A stretch of DNA of 64,000 nt from Hemibagrus wyckioides (taxonomy: Eukaryota; Chordata; Actinopteri; Siluriformes; Bagridae). Every line of letters starts with the position of its first letter. Position 1 is the stretch's first letter. The notes below the pieces were generated by a model that was given only the letters and a program-made list of their open reading frames with translations, was not told the DNA's origin and ran no database searches. A program made the position numbers and the translations under genes. Below, one piece after another: positions 33,901 to 46,300 of this stretch. The stretch is from the NCBI RefSeq assembly GCF_019097595.1, contig NC_080731.1:12175571-12239570 (forward strand), read 5' to 3'.

Positions 33901-36900
33901 GTGAACATTTTGTCCTCAAAATTGATGTGTTAGAAGCAGGAAAAATGGGCAAGTGTAAGGAGGTGTCAGAATACACAGTGCATTGCAGTTTGTTGCGTAT
34001 GGGTCTGCATAGCTGCAGACCAGTCATGGCGACCATGCTGACCCCTGTCCACAGCAGAAAGCTCCAACAATGGGCATGTGAGCATCAGAACTGGACCTCA
34101 ACACACCCGGATGGCCAGGCAATGTTCTGCTGGGAAAAATTGGGTCCTGTCATCCATGTGGATGTTACTTTGATATGTACCACCTACCTAAGCATTGTTG
34201 CAGACCATGTACACCCTTTAATTGAAACGGTATTCCCTGATGGCTGTGGCCTCTTTCAGCAGGATAGTGCACTGTGCTACAAAGCAAAAATGGTTCATAA
34301 ATGGTTTGATGAGCACAACAATGAGTTTGAGGTGTTCAGTTGAGCATCTGTGGGATGTGCTGGACAAACAAGTGTAATCCATGGAGGCCCCATCTCTCAA
34401 CTTCTACTAACATCTTGGTGCCAGATACCACAGCACACCTTCAGGGATCTAGTGGAGTCCATGCCTAGACAGGTCAGGGCTGTTTTGGCAGCAAAAGGGG
34501 GACCAAAATAATATTAGGCAGGCTGTCTAATGTTATGTCTGATCAGTGTGTATATGGTAGCTGATATATATGCTACTGGTCAGTTGGATCAGGTCTATCC
34601 TGTAACTAATTAAAGAGTCTGTTGGACAAGTAGGTTTGATTTGGTATGATCTCAACCCAAACACCTCAGGTTCTTTTCTTCCATGCTGTAAGGCTGTTAC
34701 TGAAAATATCCCAGTCATCACAAGACTGGTCTGGCTACTTACATATGGATGTTAATGAGATCAGATTTAAAGAGGACATGTCAGTCAACAGAATACCAAA
34801 TGTTTGCATATATGTGTAATAATTCCTGTTCATGAGGTATATATTACAAAGGTTTCAGATGCTCTCAGTTCACTATGACGCCAATAAATCCGTGTTTTTC
34901 GGCCTTGTTACTGCTGTTACTGCAATACAGGCGTTCACATTTTTCAGCAAGTTTGAAGAAGTCTTTTTTTTTCCTCTTACAATCTCCAGAAAATGAAAGA
35001 ACATCCTCTACAAATCCTCAAGAGGCCAGTTAACAGTACAAAGGACGTTCTATCTGATGGCCTCTAAACGTTTGAGTTAACGATAAAAAGTCTTTTTGCA
35101 GCATGTAAGAGAAGCCTCTCAGTGTCAGAACATATGTTGGGCAATTTAACAAAAATAATAATGATAAAAAAAAATATTTTTCACAAGAACAAAATCAATC
35201 ATCTGCTTATAGTAACAGCTGTAGTCTGCTCCCTTTGCTTCTGTTTCTTCTATTATTACTAAGAGCTTTATAACTATTATTAGCAGTAGTATTAGTAGTA
35301 GTAGAGGTAGTAGGCTTAATATTATTATAAGTGATACTTACTTACAAATAGTAAATAACAATATACAGTATGTGTCCATCACACAGGCCTTTGATTTAAT
35401 ACAAATCTTGGTATTCTGCAGAGAAACTGGGACATCAGACACAGCTGGAAAATCTGTCTTATCCTGCTATCAGTCAACCTGTAATGAAAAGTAAGTAAGA
35501 GAATTTCATGCAGTACGTTTTTTACTAGACTCTTGTTCACGTTGCAATGAATTTTTTTAACAGCACCCGAGTTTGTAACAGACAAGAATCCTGTTTTTAC
35601 TTTGATGCCCAGTAGAGGGAAATAGTGATCTTGTTATTCATTGCAATAGTGATAATATAAGTATCTGTCTATATATATGTTATTTAAATGCATTGTCTTT
35701 TAGATAGCATGATTTATACTTATGACATAATACGTTCTATGTGCATGCTATGATTTTTATCTACTAAAAGAAGTGATAGATTACAGATTATGTTGTATTT
35801 CTTTTCTTCTTCTCTTTCAGTAAGCACACTCATTAATAAACATCATACCAGGAATTATTTCTCAACAAATAGTCATGAAAGAAATATTTGATGAACAAAT
35901 AATTTCATTTTCCAACAGAACACACTATTTGCGATGGATATTGTTTGCAAAGGCTCAATGGTTCAGTAGACACTGTTTCAGTTGCCAGGCGGATTTGTAA
36001 CAGACTTGCTCTTATAAAACTAAAATGCTAATAATACAGATTGATCAGACTCTAACGCCACTGTATGCATCTTATTTCAGTGAGTTAATTACTACATATG
36101 CATTGGATTACGTTCCACCTCGTGTCACCTCTAAGCAGGCAGTAAGTATGAGAACAGTTTGCTGTATACATATATACAATAGCATTATTCATTTTTTTAC
36201 GAATTTTATTTGATTCAGAGATCAGATCAGCCTGGATCCTAGGCTGATACAGGTACCACGAACACTTATTATACAAAACTATTTAGAAGAAACACTACAA
36301 CATAGAATTTGACACCACTCATTTATTTTATCCAGATGGAGTGTTTTTATTTTTCATTATTATTATTTTCATAATGTTCTTTTATACTGCAGTGCGAATT
36401 CATAAGTCGCATTTGTCTTATTATCTTTGAGAGAGAGAGAGAGAGAGAGAGAAGAGGCTGTTGAGGGACCAACTGCTATGATATAACTGATAATAGGAAC
36501 TAGTTTCATAGCTTTAACTAGCTCTCTCTCTCTCTCTCAACCCATACACAGGATTCAAATAAAGCTCTGCTTCAATAATATGGAACAAACGTAACTAAAC
36601 ACAAGACATGGGGAAAATTAAACATGGTTACAGAAACATGACATGAGCATGGTCACCAGGACATTACCGAGCCTGGAGTTTAAGACAAATGAGCAAACAA
36701 ACAAACAAACAACAAACAATGACTGACCAAGACAGGAACAAAAAGGGTTCCTATATATAGGGCAGAACATTAGGGCTATTGGGGAACAGGTATGAAGTTC
36801 AATGATTGTAGAAATAATCACAAATGAACAACGACAACAACAAAAAAGCACCAGAACATACTGAGTGTGATGGCGTAGATTAATTTTGCATAGATTAGAA

Positions 36901-37812
36901 ATACATTACAGCACAGTGAAATTCCTTTTTCACATATCCCAGCTTTGGAAGTCAGAGCGCAGGGTCAGCCCCTGGACCAGAGAGTGTTAAGGGTCTTGCT
37001 CAGGGGCCCAACAGTGGCAGCTTGGCAGTGATGGGGCTTGAACACCAATTTGTCAATCAACAACCCAAAGCATTAACCACTTGAGCCTCCACTACCCATA
37101 ATCCCTACCATCGACGATGTGTAAATCCTAAGAAATATTTCTAGTTTTCAGTTGAAAACAGTTTACTTTCAACTCATTTTTAATGGAAGCTATTGAGTTT
37201 ATGTAATAAATAAAAAGGGAAATCCCTTTACAATGTTTATGCTTCTTGTAAATTTTCCAATTTTAATATGTGATCAAGCAGAAACTCCACAAATTTTAAT
37301 GAGACAAACCCCACAGAGTTTACTTTGAGCTGCAGTTATTGTTGCTTAATGTATTAACTGAAGAATTAATAGGGAAAAAAAGGCATGAATATGATGGTTC
37401 CATGACTTAGACCATCATGTGTGTGTTTCACATAAACAGGATTTGTTTTTTTCAGGGAAACGTGGAAATTGATGTCTGTGTTAATCTACACTGGAGATGC
37501 AATACATATACCTTAAGTTGAATAACCCTGGAGCATTCATTTATAATATCTAAATGATCTAACACTGAATATAATTTATTGGCTTTTCACTTTTCTCAGT
37601 CCTGATTAATGATTTGTTCATCACCAAAGACGCAGGCCAAAGACGCGATGGACAGGAAGCTGGATTTCAGAAGACGCCAATCTCAGTTCACTGATGTGGC
37701 AGATCATCGGCGGTTGGGCCGGAATACCTGGCAGGACTTTAATGATTTGCAGGCTGTAGTCCAAGGAGTGGCAAAGTCCCTGTATAGACAAATGAATCTT
37801 TCATGCCCATAA
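30926..37812 (+). CDS. cfap95: cfap95: cilia- and flagella-associated protein 95 (C9orf135 homologue), 6 exons
   Basis: Coding exons: 30926-30960, 31053-31164, 32466-32575, 35422-35490, 36081-36141, 37636-37812 (last acceptor uncertain, 37630 possible). Phases agree throughout and give about 187 codons to TAA at 37810. Recognised by YSRKTLISDWHKNREAEPKDYD near the N-terminus, DWRTTTQIAHSVKK and DYFHSLVFDR in the middle, TTYALDYVPP, and the C-terminal SQFTDVADHRRLGRNTW. The human protein is longer, mainly because of an extra N-terminal segment not seen here. Known for the family: an axonemal doublet-microtubule protein of motile cilia and sperm. The position next to ptar1 and the order cfap95-mamdc2 match human 9q21. 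No signal peptide or membrane segment is visible. The gene identity is secure; the start of the last exon is the weak point. Confidence 0.9.
31053..31164 (+). CDS. cfap95: cfap95 exon 2
   Basis: Acceptor TTGAAAG after a 92-bp intron. 112 nt, residues 13-49, beginning HKNREAEPKDYD. Donor GTAAGT; ends in phase 0. Confidence 0.92.
31477..31612 (+). mobile_element. LINE-tail-like repeat ending in (GGAT)n
   Basis: GGCGACCTGTCCAGGGTGTA, CACTGGGATAGGCTCCAGCA and a terminal GGATGGATGGATGGATG short tandem tail, as left by target-primed retrotransposition. In cfap95 intron 2. Confidence 0.5.
32466..32575 (+). CDS. cfap95: cfap95 exon 3
   Basis: Acceptor TTCACAG, 110 nt, residues 50-85, DWRTTTQ to YFHSLVFD. 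Donor GTAAAG; ends in phase 2. Confidence 0.92.
33538..33722 (+). mobile_element. tRNA-derived SINE, related head with a different tail, cfap95 intron 3
   Basis: GGTAGCTTGGTTAAGGCGTT, a degraded B box (GCTCGAATCCC), the body GCTGCCACTGCTGGGCCC, then a tail GGATAAGGGTGCCAGCTGAA...ATAAATGTA unlike the other copies. Confidence 0.72.
33797..34548 (+). mobile_element. Internally deleted Tc1-like element (family with CACTGATCAG ends) in cfap95 intron 3
   Basis: The ends CACTGATCAG and CTGATCAGTG are inverted, with TA before the left end. A 138-codon frame (33927-34343) keeps the transposase start and the middle with FPDGCGLFQQD (second catalytic Asp). The helix-turn-helix part and the first catalytic block are deleted without breaking the frame. 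About 750 bp instead of about 1.6 kb. Confidence 0.85.
35422..35490 (+). CDS. cfap95: cfap95 exon 4
   Basis: Acceptor TTCTGCAG, 69 nt, residues 87-108. Donor GTAAGT; ends in phase 2. The sequence is less conserved; the exon is supported mainly by good splice sites and by phase agreement with exons 3 and 5. Confidence 0.75.
36081..36141 (+). CDS. cfap95: cfap95 exon 5
   Basis: Acceptor TATTTCAG, 61 nt, residues 110-129 including TTYALDYVPPRVTSKQA. Donor GTAAGT; ends in phase 0. Confidence 0.85.
36428..36538. repeat. (GA)n and (CT)n pair about 70 bp apart
   Basis: GA units at 36428-36452 and CT units at 36522-36538, mutually complementary, in cfap95 intron 5. Confidence 0.85.
36895..37100 (-). 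mobile_element. tRNA-derived SINE, same family, minus, cfap95 intron 5
   Basis: On the minus strand: GAGGCTCAAGTGGTTAATGC, the B box as GTTCAAGCCCC, the body GCTGCCACTGTTGGGCCCC, and the tail TTTCACTGTGCTGTAATG. Confidence 0.8.
37636..37812 (+). CDS. cfap95: cfap95 exon 6 (terminal)
   Basis: Encodes AKDAMDRKLDFRRR, then the conserved SQFTDVADHRRLGRNTWQDF and a C-terminal tail to TAA. In-frame acceptors are CAG ending at 37635 or AAG ending at 37629. Both lie 24-30 nt after a perfect branch-site match, CTGAT at 37602-37606. The stronger-looking TTTTCTCAG ending at 37599 would put TGA in frame at once. Confidence 0.8.
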   Translation, partial: AKDAMDRKLDFRRRQSQFTDVADHRRLGRNTWQDFNDLQAVVQGVAKSLYRQMNLSCP

Positions 37813-37869
37813 GCATAAGCTACGATTTTCATACCTTCTTTTACTTGTTTTGGATTTGGTAGAGCAATA

Positions 37870-37875
37870 ATTAAA
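37870..37875 (+). terminator. Candidate poly(A) signal of cfap95
   Basis: ATTAAA 58 nt after the stop codon; a second candidate, AATAAA, lies at 38056-38061. Either would give a short 3' UTR. Confidence 0.35.
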
Positions 37876-38849
37876 AGTATGTCCTGCATATGTTTTTCTT
37901 TTTATCATTTATAACTTTCTGGAATATTCTTCAATTACGGAATATATAGATAAGTCATCTACACCACCCACCGTGTCCCGTCACACACAGAACTTATATA
38001 AACACTGCATGGGCCAGGTCAGTGCTGGAATTTACTTTCCAATGGGAACTGATGAAATAAATCTTTGCTGCTATACCTGTTGCTTCCATTATCTGTTCAA
38101 GTTGAAAATCATCCAACAAGTTTGTTTATTTCATGCATACAAATTAGTGGCTTTGTGCCATATCACCAGAGAGATTCGGCTCTGCTCAGAAAAAAAAGAA
38201 GCAAGCTGCACACAGCTATGCTGCGCAACAGATGTAGGGATTAAATTAGAAATGCATCATCTTCTTTCCTCCATCATCTTCTTTAGTCGGAACGGTTGTT
38301 ACCATGGCTGTTGTGCATCTCTAAGAAACACTGCCTTCCTGTTGCTTTGCCTGGTTATTGGTTTTCTTTTTTAAGAGAATGGCTTATACCGTTATAGCAG
38401 GAACAACCACACAGGCCTGACTATCTATTTACTCACCCACATGAAGAATGTGCTTTTAGAAAGAAATAACTTTGAGCTAAATGTTTTATGTTTGTCCATG
38501 TCAATAAACCTAACACACTGGTATTTTAGTAAACCAGTAGCAAACCGAAAAGTATGTATATTTATATAGTAATACTGTTTAAGGCACATTTTAATGCATT
38601 TTTTAATAGCTGGAATACTTAGTCATATATTTTCCAACTTTTGCTATATATTATGTGTTCTTTTATATTTTAATCCTTACTAGGATTCACATATTGTATG
38701 CCAAAATTTTTTATTCAATTTAGAAGTGCATCAGTTAGCCACACCTCCTATCATAATATGTTTTAATGAATGTCAGGATCATTCAGAGGTATCTGTCATC
38801 CAGTTCAGAGGTATATTCCATCAATGGTATTCATCAGTTTTTTTACATA

Positions 38850-39078
38850 ACTCAAGTGGTTAAGGCTCTGGGTCGCTGACCGGAAGAGCGGGGTTCGGGC
38901 CCGGCATCGGCAAGCGTCTACCAGTGGGCCCTTGAACAAGGCCCCCAACCCACCCTGCTCCAGGGATGCTGCATCATGGCTGACCCTGCGCTCTGACCCC
39001 AACCCCCAAGGATGGGGTATACGAAGAAAGCCTTTCACTGTGCAGTACTGTATATGTGGCAAATAAACACAACTTAAC
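38850..39078 (+). mobile_element. tRNA-derived SINE, same family
   Basis: CTCAAGTGGTTAAGGCTCTG, B box GGTTCGGGCCC (38892-38902, one mismatch), the same body, and the tail TTTCACTGTGCAGTACTG...CAAATAAAC. Confidence 0.82.
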
Positions 39079-40064
39079 TTACATTCTGACTCTACTTTAA
39101 AGCAAACAGCTCCTCTTAATAAGTAGCTGAATAGGTAAGTCAAACCGAAAACCTTATACGCCTTCTCACATCTATGAATTCGTGACAATTTAAAAGCCAA
39201 GCTGAGGCAGTGAAGCTAAATATTACAGCCAACTGCGGGCAGTCAGAACGGAGGCAGGCAGTAGTTTGGTAACAGAGCAGACTGGAAACTTTTGGAAAGG
39301 CCAGTCTGGAATGCATGGGTGCTATTGTTAGTGTAAGATTCTTGGATCACAGTTCCGAAAGTCACATGACATCCCCTTAAGGAAGCTATTTCAGATCTCC
39401 AGTAAGCAATAAACGCACAACCCATAATTAATACGATTCCAGCAGAACAATGTACACAGAAGTCACTTTGTCTTTCATGTAAGATTAATTGTTAGTATTA
39501 TTAGTTGTTTAAAAGGTCAGATGGAAGTGAAGACATGTCAGTTGATAGAAGGGATATATTTAATGACTGGAAAAGAGAGGTAGAACAAGCCTTGACAGTG
39601 CCTGACATAAATAAGTCATGTAATGACATCCTTTGGGATTTTCTGGGATGATGTCATGGGTTTGAATTTCAGGACAAGTGGTGGTGTGTTAAATGTGTTT
39701 TCAATATTGAAGCAGCTTTGTCAGACAAACTGAAGACATCATGCAGCGCTTGCATGTCAGTCAACTCAAGTCCTTTTGTATTGAATTGGCGAAACATACA
39801 AATGAATGCAGCTGAACTTTACACATGACTATATGACTATAAGCAAATCACTGCAATGTGTAAAGAACTGCTACTTATATCAGGAATGTTTTATTAGTCT
39901 TCCCATAATATCCTGGTAGCAATAAAGCATTAAAGCATGTGTAGTGTATGTAAGATTAACTGAAAGAATGATCGCAAACTATTTCACTACTCTGAGAAAC
40001 TTCAAGTACAATGGAAGTCGACAGGTAGTTGTTATATCCTGTCGAATTATCTCACTTACTCACT

Positions 40065-40300
40065 GATTTATTCTGGGCATGGTCCATGGTTGACCTGGAG
40101 CCAATTTCTGCAACACTGGAGATTTCCTCCTCTATGGGACGTCATGCACACACATTCATTCACATCTAGAGACAATTTGGAAACCCACATGAACGTGAGG
40201 AACACATACTAAACACCACACAGACAGTAAACCAAGCTCAGGATCGAACCCAGGACCCTAGAGACATGAAGAAACACTCTTATAAACTGCTCCACTATAC
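40065..40300. mobile_element. LINE-tail-like repeat, diverged
   Basis: GGTTGACCTGGAGCCAATTT and GATCGAACCCAGGACCCTAG with intervening words shared with the 10.8 and 14.0 kb copies. Confidence 0.35.
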
Positions 40301-41981
40301 TCCTTTAACAAGTTAAAGCTGTATTCAGTTATGTTAAATGTGTGTAATGAGTATATAATTCCAAAATTGCACACATCGATCTTCAGATTAAACTGTGGTC
40401 AAATTTTTATTAAATTAGTGAGAAAACCCATTTGGAAAACCGACTTAAGTAATTGTTTCTGAATGCTCGTTTTTGTTTGGATGGTCTCCTGGATATAGGA
40501 GGCCACCAAAGATCCTGGAGCTTCATGAACATGTGCAGAAAGAAAAGAAAATCGTTGAAAAAGATAAAAAAAAAGGAATTAATGCACTTTTAAACCTATT
40601 TTGCTTTAACAATGTTGGCTCACACGCAGCTAAATGGAGCTGTATAATGTGCCTTAATAATCAATTTAAGTAACTGCGTAACCTGACTGTGCACAAATGA
40701 ATTTTTCTGAATGCACGAACTCTGAATACTCCTCTGCATAGACGAACTGAATAAATGGCAAACACTTTTAGAAACTGAAGGTGTATCACATGTCTTTTAG
40801 CTACTGTAATATTTACACAAGGTATAATAGGAGATTTACTGTCCCTGTCCTCTTTAAGTTTGCATGACAAATCTATGAGCTTGTTGAGTTGTATAGGCAC
40901 AATGCCCAGAGACACAACCGATTAGAATGAAATTCTAGAAAGATAAAGAACGATCAAATTAACATTTTTTGTTTTCCTGTGACCTTATTTTGCTTAGAAT
41001 TTAAAGAACTAGGTCAAATCACTCTTTCCGTTAAATGAATGGCATCTCTTTGTAGTCATGGTAACTAGAGAGCAGGGATGAGATGAGATGAGATAAAATA
41101 ATAAGAGGCAGCTGTAGTCCATAAAGCTGAAAGCTGAGTGCTTGCTGTCTAAAGCGTATGTCCTGTCCTCTTATGCTTTGGCTTCAGAGCAAACGGTTTT
41201 TGGAAAATTTGTGGTGTGTTTTCACACTTTTTTTTTTTAGCCAATATCCTGAACTGCCTCCTGACTTCAGAGCTTATATTTGGTATACACTCACTGTGTG
41301 ATATGTTATAAAAAATAAAACCTGCCCTTTAATCTGATTCAGTCAGTGACTCTCTGATTCTACTTAAGTCTCGATCAGTGACATGAGATTGTATTTATTT
41401 ATTTTTACAGTGGTTTCCTATAAGACTTTAAGATTTAGATGGCTGTTACTACTGTATATAGTGCATTCATACATTTCATACTGGCGATGGATCATCCTAC
41501 CCACAATCCCTGGCATCCAGCTGTTACGTGTTGCTAGATGTGTTATATATCTCAGTAGCAGCAATCTTTAGTCTTATGGCATTATGTAGTATATTTGTAG
41601 TAATTTGACTTCTAGAGAAATCACTAGAGTTTTCATTAGAAGGCCACAATAAGTTTTACAAAGAGAGTCTTCAAGCATAGATCACCAGATTTGTGAGGTG
41701 TCTTGAGTTACACTATAATTTTGTTTGAACTTTTCTGCCAGTAAAGAAATAAAACACAGTAGAAAAGAAAAGAATAATCAACAAGGCTGTGGGATGAGTT
41801 GACTTACTTGTTTTGAATGTTTTCCTACAACAGGACACCCTGGAGTGTTTAATTCCCCTTGACGACAATTCCCCTTTATAAATTTACTAAAGACACATGA
41901 CACATCACATTATTTATCTTTCATAGCTACTTATAATGTTGTGGAACATCTGTAATGCAAGTTATTTACTGTTATCACTTA

Positions 41982-42368
41982 CACTGTGTGGTCAAAAAAA
42001 AAATCTTCTCTCTTCTAGGAAGGCTTTCCCCTAGATTTTGGAGTGTGGCTGTGAGGATTTGTGTTCATTCAGCTACAAGAGCATTAGTGAGGTCAGGCAC
42101 ACAGTCAGTGTTCCAGCTTATCCCAAAGATTTGTAGTGTGGTTGAGGTTAAAGCTCTGTGCAGGACACCAGAGTTCTTCCACTCCAAGCTTGCTTTGTGC
42201 ATACAGACACTGTCATGGAGCAGATTGGACCTCGATACAGTAAGGGGAAAGTAAAGCCACAGCATACAAAGACATCCTGTGCAATTGTGTACTCCGTCGG
42301 AAAAGTTTGAGGAAAAAACCCATATGTGTGTGATGGTCAGGTGTTCACAAACATTTAGCCATATAGTG
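41982..42368 (-). mobile_element. Non-autonomous Tc1 derivative (CACTATATGGC family), minus
   Basis: Ends CACTGTGTGGTC and GCCATATAGTG. On the minus strand it shows degraded CPAQSPDLNPTEHLWDELE-type and SVPDLTNALVAEW-type transposase debris. About 390 bp. Confidence 0.72.
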
Positions 42369-43320
42369 TGTATTATAGTAGCTATAAACAGTCTCTCCTA
42401 CACAGCCTCTCTTTTACTCTCTCATAGAGTCATTAAAAACACAAATCACAGCATCGAGTTACAAAGAAGCAGAAAGAAAACATCCTAAAGGTTATGTACA
42501 ATGCCCTCAACAGATGTGTCTGTGAATGAGCCGTAGATCAGAAAGGCATGCTACAGTAGAAAAATAATCAGCACGTCTGACCGAGACGAGAATTCAATCG
42601 AACATCATTCTGACCATTCTGAGAAATCTCTTCATATCCTGATTTTTGTGATCTGGATAGCACAGGATTTATCTTCCACTAATCCCTCCATTTTCTTTTT
42701 TGGGGCTCCAAACTAAACACATGCTAACTTGGTGCTGATCTCTGCAAGGATCTCTGCAGTGGTGAAGAGAGAGGGCTTCCTGACTGAGGGAAAATATACA
42801 GAACACTATCCAAACATCCAAACTATCCAAACTTTGCCCTTGCATGGCAAAGACAGAGGAAAAGAGACATAAATTGTTCAGGATGCAGCTTTGGATCGTT
42901 CTAAAACTGAATGAAAAAGACTTGAATCCTTGTGAAAGATAATGTTTTTATTACACAGTACTATTTATAACAAGGCTTGTAATGTACCAATATTAAATCC
43001 TTCAACCTATTATTAAGGCTTTTCAATCTACAATGCATATTGTAATCTTCAAGTGTGCTTCAAAATGCTCTTTGTATTGTTAAGCATACAATCTACAGAC
43101 TGAAGACCAGTTCTAGATTTGACATTATTTCTGAGAGGGCTTTATTCATGTGCTGATATAATAACTGAAATATGGTAACAGTTCCAGAAACTATACTGCT
43201 ATTCAGATCTAGACCCATATTTCAGAGTAGAAAGTCTAAATAAGCCTTGGGATGTGGTGAAACCATACATCTGACCCTTGACCTGTGGCAATATACATCT
43301 GCACATCATCAGACTTTCTT

Positions 43321-43321
<1 letters not shown>

Positions 43322-43350
<29 letters not shown>
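43322..43350. repeat. (CA)n microsatellite
   Basis: About 14 CA units, intergenic. Confidence 0.95.
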
Positions 43351-43356
<6 letters not shown>

Positions 43357-46300
43357 ATGCCTAAAGATATATATCTAATAGAGCTGTTTTCATACATCCA
43401 TAAAAACAAAACTACAAAAATTACATCACCTGAGGCATCTTCATGAATCAAAACCTTTTCATATATCAGATTAATCCCTTTTTATAGCAAATGCATTTTA
43501 TTTCATTGAATTATTTTTATTGCTGAAATGTATAGAAGTTTTTTTTTGCAGTAAAGTTAGACTAACTCAATAAATACAAAACGCAGAAGGTACCACTGGG
43601 AGTATATTCTAATGCTGACATTAGAAATTCCACTCATAAAGAAGTATTGGGTTTCTATAAAACCCAATCATGCAAAGAGTATTTATTACAAATGCCTAAA
43701 CAGCACCAAGAGGATTAAGTGCAGTTAATATGCCTTGATTCAGTCCTTGCAGGATTCTGATCGCAGAAGTTAACACAAAAATCTCATGACTGCATGATAT
43801 TCAGAGAAGTATACCATTTTTTTAAAAGTTACTGCAGATTTTCCACAGGTTTGGACATGCATTGTTTGATGTAATCACAGCACAGAGCCCTCTTTGATTC
43901 ATGTATACAGAACATACAACTACCACAGAAAATAATGGTAGGAGTTAAAAAAGCAGAATCCTGTGCACTTTCACCAGTTCATGTACTTTTCCAGAGAAAA
44001 AGCACAAAAAATTGTGCAATTGCTGAAAAACAAAACAAAACAAAAAAAAAAAGCCCCTGCAAAATCCTGGAGGACTCTTGAATTTATAAGCCAGTTGTTT
44101 AGATCTGATAGGAAGCATGCCTCTAAATCTGTTTAATATTTATATTTTGAAACAAGTTCCCAAGAATTCATCAGAGAGTTTATACAAGCAAGGCTGATTC
44201 AAATATATTTAGAAGAATGACAATGTACATTTCAGTACATTTTAGATAATGTGGTTATTATTCATTCATTCATTCATTCAGGAGTAATCTCTTTACCCTG
44301 GTCAGGTCTTTTCTTGATGAAACAGAGCCTGAGGAGGAAATACACACCGGATGAGACAGGGCATCATGCATGCACACACACACACACATAGTTATGAAAT
44401 TAATATCAGTATGTCTACCAGAAATTGGAGAACCTGTAGTAAGATTTACCCTAGTAAGATTTATTAAGGCATATTGAAGTATTAATACGATGCAATATGA
44501 TTGTGCCACAGTAATTTAAAATATGAAACTTTTTTCAGCTATTTAGCATGAAACTAATTCAGGTAATGGTTTTAGTTGAAAGTATTTAGTTGAAGTATTT
44601 GCTGAAGTAGAAACAGACATTATCCTGAATTACATCTAACGTTCAGACACGGTAAATGAGTCAGCTCAGCATTCAGCAGCTGCTTTCAAGAGGATCGAGT
44701 TTTTGACTCAGGCTCCTCCAACACCAATATGCTAACAGGTGTGCATATTAGTATGGCGGCTCATGTCTTGGAAACTTATATCTAGCGTACAGCATATCTG
44801 TTCCACATTCACATGGAGCTACTGTGTTCTCTGAAGTACAGACAAAATATATTTCAGTTCAAGACTCTAGTTTTCCAGTAGACTCTTCGGAGCTTTTGGT
44901 TTCCAGTACTGCAAAAAAAAAAGGCTGGCAGCTCTAAAAGTTGCAGGTGGAAAATTTCACCATAACTTACATCCAGTTACCACTTTTAAAGGATTCTAAG
45001 GTGAAGAGCAAATCCTATCCTGCTCACATAGAGAGGCATATATTTTCTGCTGAAGCCTGACAGAGAGATCAAGAGATCCTAACTGAATAGGAATAGTGCT
45101 TTGCGGTAGGTGCAGGAGACTCTGGAAAATCTCGTCATAATTTACATCTGTTCCTGGCTGCTATTAATGAAAAAGCTTAAGAAAAAAAAAAAGTCATGAT
45201 CTAACATAGAGGATGTTATTGAGCAAAGCTCTGCTGAGGCCTGTTGGGGAACTGAGGAGATCCTGGAGCCATAAACTCCACACTGCAACACACTTTGTTT
45301 AAATTCTACCTTAACTTGGCTGTAGATAAGTTTACATTCTATGGAAATGGCCAAGCAAACATACGAGAGTCCGTTAATGATCATGCCTCGTTTTTCTGCC
45401 TGAGAGCAAACATGGGCAGCGACAGAATGCTCATGTTTCCATTGGAGTTGAGCGTTCTGGTTTACACTCATGTCAGACTAATTCATATCTGCACTGAAAC
45501 AAAACGACATAATGTTGCATTTATGCCACTCGATCACTTCATGAGCTACTTAGGACAAGGCTTTGCTGTGATTTTTTTTTCACCATGCTTAATGCCAGTT
45601 TCAGCATACAGCCCCTGTTAAAGCCAAATACTATGATTATGATTTGCTCCATGACCTCATCCAAATTGTTGCTGGCCTTTGAAGAAACAACAAAAGTAGT
45701 AGCTAATCCTGCAAGCCTTTTGGATCTCATGCTGCGACACATGAGAGAAACAGAGAACATGGTGTGGAAAAAGAAAAGAGAGTACTTGTAAAAGCTGGCC
45801 TTAAAGACGGAGATGATAATCTGCATTAATACTTTATTGATTGAGTACATTAAGTCATTGCTTTCAGCTAAATATTTAGTGGAAACTTCTCTGCTGGCCT
45901 AAACAGCAGTGATCTGAATCACTGACTTGCATTTTAATATATTTAATATATTTTTTCATGAATGTGTATTAAATTATTCCTAATAGTCCATTCTCTACAT
46001 TTCATAACTTTTCTCTTAGTTGCACTGCTTCCAGTAGTGTATATTTATGATAAGAGTATTTATCCAATCATATTTCAGCCTGTGACTGACATCATGTGTT
46101 GCCAGGGTGAAAGAAATCTGCCTTAAGGCCTTCAGAATCAATAGTGCAGGCGCCAATGAAATTGTTACCTTAACCAATCAGATTTCAGGTTGGCGTCACT
46201 GGGGCCATCTAACAGGCATACGATTACGTCAGCAATTTCCCATCCTTTGATTGGATAATTGGAGTAGTCAGAGGCAGCGAACCGCACAAACTAAATACAA

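Noticed and set aside
35821..35840. Alternative cfap95 exon after CTCTTTCAG at 35820
   Set aside because: Joined to exon 4 in phase it reaches TAA after five codons; the acceptor at 36080 gives the conserved TTYALDYVPP instead.
35919..36000. Alternative cfap95 exon after TTTTCCAACAG
   Set aside because: It reads about 30 codons to a stop, has no conserved words and no donor in frame.
45142..45850. Overlapping 100-codon frames on both strands
   Set aside because: I considered a retrocopy or small gene, but found no conserved words, no poly(A) tail and no splice context.
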